Shown here piece after piece: positions 56,611 through 64,000 of a stretch of DNA of 64,000 nt. The DNA comes from CAVOJV01 sp963696325. Its GTDB lineage: Bacteria; Pseudomonadota; Gammaproteobacteria; Competibacterales; Competibacteraceae. The notes below the pieces were generated by a model. It saw only the letters and a list, made by a program, of their open reading frames with translations. It did no database searches and had not been told where the DNA came from. The DNA lies in assembly GCA_963696325.1 (NCBI GenBank), contig CAVOJV010000054.1:30387-94386 (forward strand). Direction: 5' to 3'. The translations under genes were made by a program, and so were the position numbers. Within the stretch, counting starts at the first letter, position 1; each line of letters opens with the position of its first letter.

Positions 56611-57000
56611 TGTCAATTATCACCCTAATGGAGCCACCCATTATCGGCTTAATGGAGCCACTTAGGGGTGCTCCAAAAGGATGCTCAAACTACTTTATGA
56701 TGTTACCACTTTTCCTTTAATAAGTTGTTTGCCTGCCTTCTCCAAGTCGGTGTGAGCCTCGTCAGGCAGGGGCTTGGGAGCGCGATAACTCTGGCCTTCT
56801 AGAATGAGGCGGTAAGCGTTATGCCGCAACCGATCCAGGGTGGCGGCGCCGAGCAAGCGATTGGGAAACGCATCACTCCATTCCCGAAACTCCAGATTAC
56901 TGGTAATAATGGTCGCCGCTTGCTCATAGCGTTCGGCGATCAGATCATGGAAGTCTTCATCCTGGGGGGACCGCAAGGGTTTCAGGCCGAAGTCGTCGAG
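56611..57000 (-). mobile_element. IS21-family fragment 1 (end plus istB C-terminal part)
   Basis: Begins TGTCAATTATCACCC and has two copies of a 24-bp terminal repeat (each with TTAATGGAGCCAC or CTAATGGAGCCAC), typical of multiple terminal repeats of IS21. The minus strand encodes the C-terminal part of the IstB helper ATPase from DDFGLKPLRSPQDEDFHDLI through ITSNLEFREWSDAFPNRLLG to GKQLIKGKVVTS (stop at 56695). It is cut at the Walker B motif by the RIT element at 57001. Confidence 0.85.
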
Positions 57001-57036
57001 TAATGTTGAGCTCAACATTAATGGATTTATGTGTAG
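57001..57036 (+). repeat. RIT terminal inverted repeat, left
   Basis: 36 bases identical in reverse complement to 60471-60506. Outer 20 bases are a perfect palindrome. Confidence 0.9.
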
Positions 57037-57118
57037 TACTTGGTTATGTGGAGTTGCGTGAGCAACTGGCAACCTGAGGCGGATTTCCCCCTCGGGGACT
57101 CCACATAACCAGGTCATG

Positions 57119-58144
57119 TCATAAGCGCCTGAGCCATCCGATCACGTCGGCCTCGGCGCTGACCGTGCCGCCAGCGAGCGGCGGAGCCAGTACGTCGGGA
57201 AATACCTGGGCCAGTGCTTGGCGCTTCAGATCCAGATCGGCTCGCGTGTAGTTCATGGTCGTGTTCAGGGTAGCATGGCCCAGCCATTGGCTGATCGTCG
57301 CGAAGTCGACGCCCGCCTTGAGCAGGTAAATCGCCGTGGTATGCCGCAGGGAATGGGGATGGATCCGCTTCTCTTGTAAGGTACTCGCCGTGGCGCTACT
57401 GGCCGTGACGTACTTGTGCAACAAGTAGCGGACGCCAAAGCGCGTGAGCTTGCCGCCGTGGCGGTTCACGAACAGGGGCGCATCGGTTGCCTCTTCGCGT
57501 GGGGTTTGCGGCGAGAGTGCTCGCAAGCGAGCGGCGGTCGCTGCCCAGATTGGGCACAGTCGCACTGTGCCGCCTTTGCCGCGGAGTCGGACTTGATACG
57601 GCGGCTCGGCGCGTACATCACAGTGTTTGAGATCGAGGATTTCCTGAACCCGGGCGCCGGTATTGAGCATCAGGGCGAACAATGCGTAATCGCGCCGTCC
57701 TGTCGCCGTGGAGCGATCGATATGATTCAGGAGCGCCTCGACCTCACTCGCTTCGAGATACTCGATGGGGGTGTTGCGGGCGCCGCGCTTAAACGGTAAG
57801 CCCAGCGCGCGCTGGAGTTCCGCCAGATATTGAGGCAACTCGCTCGCCAGGAAACGAGCGAAGGTGTGCAGCGCGGCCAGCCGTGCGTTGCGGGTGGCAA
57901 TGCCGTTGTGGCGCTCGGTTTCCAGAAACGTGAGGAACAATGCGATGTTTTCCGCGGTAAAGTCGTCGAGATTCAGGTCCTCGATACGCCGACCCGTAGG
58001 GTCTGAGGCAACCCGCAGGAACAGCACCCAGGCGTCACGGTAACTGCGGAGGGTATGCAGGCTCATGCCACGGAGTGTCGGAAGAGACTCGCGGAAGAAC
58101 TTGACCAAGGACAGGCCGAGATCGTTGGGGCGTTCGGGTTTCAT
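57119..58144 (-). CDS. RIT tyrosine recombinase, third gene
   Basis: A 341-aa recombinase starting MKPERPNDLGLSLVKFFRES. The core-binding domain has LPTLRGMSLHTLRSYRDAWV. The catalytic residues are the Arg of LMLNTGARVQEILDL, HPHSLRHTTAIYLLKAGV, WLGHATLNTTMNYT (His and Tyr). It overlaps the second recombinase by 4 bases (ATGA), as is usual in these trios. Complete. Confidence 0.92.
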   Translation of the reverse strand: MKPERPNDLGLSLVKFFRESLPTLRGMSLHTLRSYRDAWVLFLRVASDPTGRRIEDLNLDDFTAENIALFLTFLETERHNGIATRNARLAALHTFARFLASELPQYLAELQRALGLPFKRGARNTPIEYLEASEVEALLNHIDRSTATGRRDYALFALMLNTGARVQEILDLKHCDVRAEPPYQVRLRGKGGTVRLCPIWAATAARLRALSPQTPREEATDAPLFVNRHGGKLTRFGVRYLLHKYVTASSATASTLQEKRIHPHSLRHTTAIYLLKAGVDFATISQWLGHATLNTTMNYTRADLDLKRQALAQVFPDVLAPPLAGGTVSAEADVIGWLRRL

Positions 58145-59118
58145 GAGGACTCTCCGGTAATCAGATAACCGAAGCGGGCCTCGAAACGGTCGCTCGCCGC
58201 CGCGGCGATCTCCGGTATCCACTGGAGGTAGTAGGCGGTGGAGACGATCGACACATGGCCCATGTACATCGCGAGCTTCGGCAGGTTGGACTGCACATCG
58301 GCGCCTTGCCGATACCAGCGCAGAAGCGCCTGGACCGCAAAGCTATGACGGAAGTCGTGGACACGTGGCCGACGCCCGTCCGGACTCTGGACGTTGGCGG
58401 ACTGCAACAACCCCTGGAGACCCCGGCTCAAACCTGTCCCGGTATAGGCGCGCAGGCTGCGGGTGCCATGGCACAGCAAGGGCGAATCGGGGGCCGTGCT
58501 CAGGGGCGGTGCCAGCCGTTGTCGCAGATAGGCGCGAAGCTCCCGGCAGGCCTCCCGCGACAGCGGAACGAATCGGGACTTGTGGAACTTCGACTCGCGC
58601 ACCCGGAGCACCCCCGCGGCGGGATCGGCGTCGGCCAAGGTGAGACGCAAGCGCTCGCCCCGGCGCAAGCCGGCGGTATAGAGCAAGACCACGGCCAACC
58701 GCAAGCCGGCGGGGAGCAATGGCGAAGCGGGCCTGGGGGAAAGTTCCTGGGCGGCGGCCAACAGGCGCGCGACCGCCTCCGGACCGAAGATCACCGGCGC
58801 ACGGTACGGACACGGGCGTGGGAAACGATGGACGTCCGGCACAAAACAATTCGGCTCGGTACGGCGCCGATACAGGCAGAAGTTGCGGACGATGCGCTGC
58901 CGCTTACGCCGGCCGTTGGCGGTCAACCCCTGGAGGGAATGACACCATGCGTCGAAGAGAGCTTGATCGAGTTCGACCGCCGCGCGATCCTGCAGGAATC
59001 GCAGAAACGACCGGAGAATCTGCTCTTCACCCAGATAGCCGCGCCCGAGCGAGCGCATCCCGTGCACATAGCGGTCGAGTAGCGGATCGAGCCGGGCGCT
59101 AAAAGAGGTCGTGTTCAT
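58141..59118 (-). CDS. RIT tyrosine recombinase, second gene
   Basis: A 325-aa recombinase starting MNTTSFSARLDPLLDRYVHG. Catalytic residues: Arg of LYTAGLRRGERLRLTLAD, VHDFRHSFAVQALLRWYRQG and YMGHVSIVSTAYYLQW. Overlaps the first recombinase stop and the third recombinase start by 4 bases each, so all three are translated together. Confidence 0.92.
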   Translation of the reverse strand: MNTTSFSARLDPLLDRYVHGMRSLGRGYLGEEQILRSFLRFLQDRAAVELDQALFDAWCHSLQGLTANGRRKRQRIVRNFCLYRRRTEPNCFVPDVHRFPRPCPYRAPVIFGPEAVARLLAAAQELSPRPASPLLPAGLRLAVVLLYTAGLRRGERLRLTLADADPAAGVLRVRESKFHKSRFVPLSREACRELRAYLRQRLAPPLSTAPDSPLLCHGTRSLRAYTGTGLSRGLQGLLQSANVQSPDGRRPRVHDFRHSFAVQALLRWYRQGADVQSNLPKLAMYMGHVSIVSTAYYLQWIPEIAAAASDRFEARFGYLITGESS

Positions 59119-60342
59119 AGGGACCTCCTGGCGGGCTCGACCGTTGGGACAGGCAGCGGTAAGGCCACCTCGCGCAGCGCCTCGGTTTGCAATCTCAGGT
59201 ACAGGCAGGTGCTCTCCAGGGTATGGTGGCCGAGCAAATCCCCGATCGCCTTGACCCCCACGCCGCGATTGAGGAGCCGCATCGCGAAGGCATGACGAAG
59301 GCTATAGGAGGAACTGCCTTGCAGCGAGAGCCCGCTTTGGCGGGCACGCTTCTCGTAGATGTCACAGACGGCGGTGGGTTTGAGCGGCCCGGCGGGGGGT
59401 TCGTGCCCGCAGAAACAAGTGCGGGTGACGGCTGCCAGGACGACCACAGCGAAGATACCGCTTGAGGACGCGCCGCGCGGAGTCGGCTAGCGGGAGAATC
59501 AGAGCCGATCGGGTCTTGCACGGTTCCACGCGGAGCGGCTTGTTCGCCCAATCGATCGACTCCAAAGTCAGCGAGACGACCTCCGAAGGGCGTAATCCAT
59601 AGTGTGCCATCAGATACAAGATGGCGTGGTCGCGGCAGCCGAGAGGATCGGATCGATCGATGGAGCGCAGCAAGCCTTGCCCGAGGTTCCAGGCGAGCGC
59701 GCGGGGCGGCAACTCGTCACGGTAGGTACGGGGCGTGTCGATGCTGTCCAGGCGCTCTCGCACTGTACCGCGGGTATGACAGAATCGCAGGAAGGCGCGG
59801 AGCCGTGCCACGGAATGCTGCAGGCTCGGCCGCGTGAGCCGTTGCCCGAGGGAGGTGACGAACGCTTCGACGACCTGGGCCGACACCGCAGCCAAGGGAG
59901 CGTCCGGCGGTAGGGCTTCAGCCAGGAAGGTCGAGGCAGTCGCCACGTGCTGAGCAACCGTCGCGACCGTCAACCCGCGTATCTCCAGAAGGTAAGTGCG
60001 GTAGCCCGCCAGCAGCGGGGCGAACCGCTCCGAGTCCGGTTCGGTTATCAGGCGGTTACCAGTCCGGAGAAAGCGTTCAAAGGCACGCTGGGTGGCGCCA
60101 AAGCGGGCCTGCTGACGTGCTGGCGACAGAAACAGCGAAGCCAGTCCGTTCGAGGTAAAGCTCGACTCGGAAGTAACGGTGCCCACACGCTGCAGAACCT
60201 GCTTTAGCCGGCGGACGTGTCCGCGTGCGGGAGCGCATGCATAGCCTTGGGATGTCAACCACTCGGCAAAGCCTTGCAGCCAATCGCCGACCGGTGACTG
60301 CGAATAGCGTCGATGGGATTTTGGAAAGAGCCGGGTGAGCAT
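59115..60342 (-). pseudogene. RIT tyrosine recombinase, first gene, frameshifted at a C-run
   Basis: Starts MLTRLFPKSHRRYSQSPVGD at 60342. The first frame carries the N-terminal domain and the Arg region (LMAHYGLRPSEVVSLTL). At a run of six C near 59397 the homology moves frame: HPHLFLRA continues as EPPAGPLKPTAVCDIYEKRA, then SYSLRHAFAMRLLNRGV and LLGHHTLESTCLYLRLQT with the catalytic His and Tyr, to 59115. A single-base change would restore about 408 aa. It may be a homopolymer error or real inactivation. Confidence 0.85.
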
Positions 60343-60470
60343 AGTGGCCTCCATCTGCGTTAAAGTGGAAGGGCTACCGTACGCCACCGGGCAAAGAGTT
60401 ATGTTGAGTTGAAGGCCTTAAACAGGTCGAAATATACCAATGCCGCGACGCTACTGTACATAACTGCGCG

Positions 60471-60506
60471 CTACACATAAATCCATTAATGTTGAGCTCA
60501 ACATTA
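60471..60506 (-). repeat. RIT terminal inverted repeat, right
   Basis: Exact reverse complement of 57001-57036. Followed at 60511 by GATGACTTCGGGCTG, the Walker B region of istB fragment 2. Confidence 0.9.
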
Positions 60507-60787
60507 ATGGATGACTTCGGGCTGAAACCGCTGCGGCCACCCGAGGACGAAAGCTTTCACGATCTGGTGGCCGAACGTTACGAGAGAGCCGCCACGATCC
60601 TCACCAGCAATCTGGACTTTGGCGAATGGGGCGATGCCTTCCCGGCCAACAAAATGCTCGGCGCCGCCACCCTGGATCGCATTCGTCATGGTGCCTACCG
60701 GGTGGTCCTGGAGGGGGACAGCTACCGCAGCCCCAAACCCATCGCCGACGGTCAAAAAAACGGCGTTGAAAAAAGTGGAAAATCCGC

Positions 60788-62721
60788 AAGCCGTCCGACA
60801 AAGGTGTTGCACCTGAGTCGGGCAGATGAAGCCTTCGCGGAGCCTGGGCCAAGCGTTGACGTGGAGGAAGCCGAAGACTTCATCGTTGGAAGTACACGAT
60901 GTTTTCGAGACTCACCGGCGCCTCGGCTAACCCTAACCGCATCGCGGGCGTTTGTTTGTCCCTACCAACGAGCACGTAATTGTAGAAAACCCGGAACATC
61001 TCCAGGAGTTTCACGATTGAGCGCGGATGGTAGGCGCTTTAGCCGTGCCAAACGCGGCGGTTGTTGCTGGCGGTCGCGATAGGCCGCTCCAGTAGCGAGA
61101 GCCGTCGTCGTACCAGCATGAAGAAGACATCGATGGCGTGCAGACCGGCCTTGTTGTAGAGCCAAGCCAGGTGGTCGTCGTCGTAGTCGTCATAGTCGGT
61201 CAGGTAGCAGATGGCCTTCTCAGGCTCGCTCATGCTCGGAAAGGGATGCATCAGCCAACGGTCTTTCCAGTGACCGATGGCGGCCATGTTCGCGAGCGAT
61301 TCCTGGATGGCAAGCAGACGCAGGGCCTGGCGGTCTAAGGCGGGATGCTCCAACTCCAGGACACGGAAGCGCTCACGGCTGACTTTCAGGGCATGCTTGC
61401 GCTCGTCGACCGTCCTATCTTTGTTGATACGCACGTAGAAGGCATCGGCAGTGCGATCGGCGATGCGTTCGGCGAAGGCGCCCAGGGCCGCCGCCCGTAA
61501 ACCGGAATCCTGATCGAGGAACAGCCGGATCTGCTGCGCGCCAATGCTCAGGTCCCGCAACCGGAAGCAGTGGCCGTAGCGGGTATATTCAGCGTGGACC
61601 TGCATCCCGGTCGCTGGCAACTGCGTGGTGGGTCCCGGTTCCTCGAAGACCTCCACCTCGGATCGAGATTCCGCGTCCTGGTAGCGAGCCGCGACGGCGC
61701 CGTTGAGCGTGCCGTCGGTGCCTGACCGGTTCTGCTGGCCGGTCTTTTGCTGGGCGGTAGCGGAATCATGAGCCAACCACCAGTGGGCGTGACGACGGAA
61801 GGGCTGCTGCAGATCGGGATCGTCCAACGCGGCGGCGTCGCGTTCAATGACATCGCGCTCCGCGTCCGGATCGAAGTTCAGGTGCATGCCGAACACCTAG
61901 CTCGTGGCGTGGTCGGCGCTGCCGACGGCGGTGAGTTGGACGTTGCGCGTGTCCTCGCGCCGGGTCCAGTTCACGACGTAGTCCTGCCGGTCGATGCCGA
62001 TGTAAAGACGCGGGATCGAGATACCTTGGAGCAAGCGTCGCTCCCGGTGACCGACGAAAGCCAAGCATTGACGATGAAGGAAGTCGATTTTTGAGGACAG
62101 CGTCCCGGGGGCGATGTCCGCGATTTCGCAGCGGCGCCGGAGCGGGGATTTGTTCATCAGGAGTTGGAAAATTAGCCGGTTCTTGTGCGGCTGCTTGTGT
62201 CCGACCGTTGCGGAACCCACCGCGAAGGTTTTCCCGCAGGCGTTGCAGCGGTAGCGTTTGGAACCGGACCTGGTGGTACCGTAGCGACGATAGTTGGGCG
62301 AGCCGGTGGAGACACCGACGCTGTGGTTGGGGCAATCCGTGTCGGGGCAGGAGGCTTCCGGGGCGACACTCAGATAAGCGCCCAGACGCGCTCGCTCCTC
62401 GGCGATGCCTTGGTTACTCTTGAGCGGCGGATACTCGCCACAGCCGTGGCATTCGAGTACCGGATACTGCCGGCCAGCACTGACGACGCGATAGCGGTCG
62501 CGTCGCTCGCCGCGCCCGGTGGTCTGGGCGGCCGGCGTGCCGAAGTGCTCACAGAGGGGATTCTTACAAAAGTTGACCTGGATCCCGCCATGCTCGGGTG
62601 GAATCCGAGGCCGCGAACCTCCGGAAGATTTCTTCTGCACAGGGCGATCCCGCTATCCTCAGTCAGAGAGCGGGATCGGTGCCGATCGCAGCCCGAGTGC
62701 AACACCTTTGTCGGACGGCTT
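60788..62721 (-). mobile_element. Insertion sequence with 25-bp inverted repeats, unclassified
   Basis: AAGCCGTCCGACAAAGGTGT (first 20 of 25) at 60788 is repeated in inverted form to 62721. GGAAAATCCGC lies outside both ends (60777-60787 and 62722-62732), an 11-bp target duplication. It holds one transposase gene split by a TAG. It landed in the final codons of istB fragment 2. Confidence 0.88.
61039..62640 (-). pseudogene. Zinc-ribbon transposase-like gene split by an in-frame TAG
   Basis: Two frames in the same register, 62640-61897 and 61896-61039, joined by TAG. The first part has three Cys clusters (NFCKNPLCEHFG, LECHGCGEYPP, SCPDTDCPNHS and YRCNACGKTFAVGSATVG), like the InsA-type zinc ribbons, then SIPRLYIGIDRQDYVVNWTR and LTAVGSADHATS. 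After the TAG comes VFGMHLNFDPDAERDVIERD, then a long helical C-terminus (LTDYDDYDDDHLAWLYNKAG). The start of the first part (GTG at 62640) is uncertain. The Cys ribbons and location inside the inverted repeats identify it as the transposase. Confidence 0.7.
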
Positions 62722-62834
62722 GGAAAATCCGCCCATTCTTAACCCCCGTTCGAGCCCCTGATCAGGCACTTCCAAGTGGCGCCATTATGCCGAAAATCGG
62801 TGGCGCCAATATGCCGAAGAGTGACAGTGGCCGC

Positions 62835-63130
62835 TGAGGGCTAAACACGCCGTCCTGGATTGCCAAGCACGCACTCGCCTGGCGGTCAGGAGTCATGAAG
62901 AATCCAAGCCCGGATGTAGCATGACCGCTGGTCGCTCCAGCCTTAGTCTCGTCGTACTCGTTGAATGCCAGGCTGTCGGTGGCGTGGTACAACGTGAGAA
63001 GCTTTCCTTGACGCGCAGTTAGCCTTCCCTATGCTTTCCGCCCCCCATAATCTCTTAAAAACGCCTCCAAAGACTTCTAGTGCGGTCTGGCGGGCATTCA
63101 TGATAACCTGGGAGTCTTCCAAGGTTATCT
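62835..63130 (-). pseudogene. Remnant of a phage-type gene, copy B, cut by IS21
   Basis: The minus strand reads SQVIMNARQTALEVFGGVFK, then in another frame LTARQGKLLTLYHATDSLAF, NEYDETKAGATSGHATSGLG, FFMTPDRQASACLAIQD, and stops being homologous at the IS21 end. About half of the residues match copy A at 51724, which lies inside the island in the opposite orientation. Confidence 0.5.
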
Positions 63131-63601
63131 CCTCCGCCTCATGGTCTAGCTAGATTGATTGGTGGGATAGCTACTTGCACCAGATTGAAAATAATTATCG
63201 AAGTGCCAATCCTTAGCTATGCAAGCCAGAAGACCGTATTGACTTGTATGAAAGATGTTTTTCTTTGCCATGCCAACGAAGACAAAAGGCCTTTTTATAG
63301 TAGCGGAACATTTTTTACGCTACGAGTTGGTTAGCTGGGTTAAGGCAGGCTAACCGTTACTTCTGATAACTCTACTTATCGGAAAAAAAAATAGCTCTAA
63401 GCTTCTGATAACGTGGTTTTTGGGGTGATTAACCCAGCGAAAGAGGTTCTGATAATAGGGAATGTCTCATCACAGGAAGCGGTGGTAACTATGAGAAGTC
63501 AAGACATCTCTGGTTTTTTCACCAGAATGGAGATATTTACCTTATTAAACAAACAGTTAATATAAAAAAGAACGCTTAGCGTAAAAAATTCCCCCACTAC
63601 T
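63131..63601. other. AT-rich non-coding stretch
   Basis: No gene seen. Base composition is much lower in GC than the neighbours, with A-runs (63378-63392) and GCTTCTGATAACGTGG/ TTCTGATAACTC/ TTCTGATAATAGG words repeated three times between 63362 and 63458. Confidence 0.4.
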
Positions 63602-63903
63602 ATGAAAAGGCCTTTCGGGCTATGGCCAGTAGCATCCAACGTATTGAGCTACACCGCAGGAGTCGCCAATAGCTTCGTGTTGAACCGTACCTGGACATTC
63701 ACCGATAGGGAATATCGGGATGGTATCGCTTACCAACTGCCAGCGTTCATGCTCTCTAATTTTTGTGGTCTATTGTTATCACGATGATCATTTGGCTGGC
63801 ACTCGTTTGGTTCAAGCCCGTTCCGGCTAAATTTATATCGGTGCTATTCACTCTGTTTTGGAACTACTGGTTCGCAAATAATCTCGTTTTTCGCCATAGG
63901 TAA
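63602..63903 (+). pseudogene. GtrA-family flippase remnant
   Basis: Reads GLWPVASNVLSYTAGVANSF, VLNRTWTFTDREYRDGI and LPAFMLSNFCGLLLS in one frame, then after a one-base slip near 63780 TMIIWLALVWFKPVPAKFIS, VLFTLFWNYWFANNLVFRHR to TAA 63903. This is the C-terminal two thirds of a GtrA-like membrane protein (polyprenyl-linked glucose translocation). The first helix is missing. Confidence 0.7.
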
Positions 63904-63907
63904 TCTT

Positions 63908-64000
63908 ATGATGGCACGCAATCCTGACAATAGTGACGAAGGACAAACCGCGATAAACATTTGGCGGATTGATATCGCTGTGGATCGCGCGGTAATTCTT
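63908..64000 (+). CDS. Start of an unidentified gene (runs off window)
   Basis: The ATG at 63908 begins MMARNPDNSDEGQTAINIWR and continues open for 31 codons to the window end. It follows the GtrA-like remnant by 4 bases. GtrA genes often precede glycosyltransferase or membrane glycan genes, but this fragment is too short to identify. Confidence 0.4.
   Translation, partial: MMARNPDNSDEGQTAINIWRIDIAVDRAVIL

Larger units (their letters stand above)
57001..60506 (-). mobile_element. Recombinase-in-trio (RIT) element
   Basis: Three overlapping tyrosine recombinase genes in one direction, bounded by perfect 36-bp inverted repeats (57001-57036 and 60471-60506). Each end contains the 20-bp palindrome TAATGTTGAGCTCAACATTA. 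A sub-terminal inverted repeat (TTGGTTATGTGGAGT and ACTCCACATAACCA) lies at 57040-57112. Both flanks are istB Walker B sequence (DDFGL) reading outward from the element. Confidence 0.9.
60507..62826 (+). mobile_element. IS21-family fragment 2, interrupted near the istB stop
   Basis: The plus strand gives the IstB C-terminal part: DDFGLKPLRPPEDESFHDLV, ILTSNLDFGEWGDAFPANKM, AATLDRIRHGAYRVVLEGDS to NGVEKSGKSA at 60787, then, after an inserted IS, the last residues AHS and TAA at 62740-62742. The IS21 end at 62826 (reading TGTCACTCTTCGGC from the outside) has two copies of a GGCATAATGGCGCCAC-type repeat. The istB N-terminal half is missing at the RIT boundary. The protein differs at many positions from fragment 1. 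Confidence 0.85.

Noticed and set aside
59115..59447. A fourth small recombinase gene in the RIT element
   Set aside because: It is the C-terminal part of the first recombinase displaced by a frameshift at a six-C run.
47088..62640. A genetic code in which TAG is sense
   Set aside because: TAG ends several apparently normal genes here (psd, the PIN toxin, the candidate ssDNA-binding protein), and the interrupted genes are mostly IS remnants with other damage. Kept only as a low-priority check.

Overview
The window looks like the chromosome of a GC-rich gammaproteobacterium. It carries an EF-P beta-lysylation set (epmA, efp, epmB), queA, htpX, prmB, hemN and a FimX-like protein. The dense and varied insertion sequences and CHAT proteins would fit a Competibacteraceae/Chromatiales-type organism, but that placement is inference and no rRNA is present to confirm it.

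Region 1 (1-16417) is chromosomal backbone. It holds a partial hemN; an unusual set of a RibD-C reductase, a methyltransferase, a glycosyltransferase, a QueD-like protein, an MDR dehydrogenase and a CDP-alcohol phosphatidyltransferase, followed by a YceI protein; then prmB, a frameshifted SCO gene, psd, epmA/efp/epmB, a degenerate REC-PAS-GGDEF-EAL protein, htpX and queA.

Region 2 (16418-53316) is an integrative element of about 36.9 kb inserted in tRNA-Leu(CAA). The 3' 64 bases from the tRNA region are repeated exactly at 53253-53316, and a tyrosine integrase lies just inside the left copy. Near the integrase are a small regulator, three tandem 11-bp repeats, a candidate ssDNA-binding protein and a giant Toprim/DUF3631/exonuclease/family A DNA polymerase fusion. 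The cargo is a CHASE2 protein plus a secreted TPR-CHAT protein with a UPF0175/DUF3368 toxin-antitoxin pair between them, a type I restriction operon (hsdM-hsdS-X-Y-hsdR) with an intact DUF6932-type gene pair in the middle, and a TIR-CHAT-STAND-TPR receptor-like gene beside two related small membrane-protein genes. Four insertion sequences or remnants (IS1182, IS3, ISAzo13, ISNCY-like) sit in the island. Much of the cargo, especially 34.7-48.9 kb, is broken by frameshifts and stop codons.

Region 3 (53317-64000) starts with an alpha/beta hydrolase and then becomes a transposon graveyard: IS1182-like and IS4 remnants, two IS21 ends facing outward, and between them a recombinase-in-trio (RIT) element that separates two inverted istB C-terminal halves. 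Another insertion sequence of about 1.9 kb with 25-bp inverted repeats lies in the last codons of the second istB. The window ends with a decayed GtrA-like gene and the start of an unidentified gene.

The island carries several plausible defence or immunity modules (type I RM, DUF6932 pair, TIR-CHAT-STAND, CHAT/CHASE2, toxin-antitoxin) and its own replication protein. The many frameshifts, some at homopolymer runs, leave open whether the modules are decaying or the consensus contains errors.
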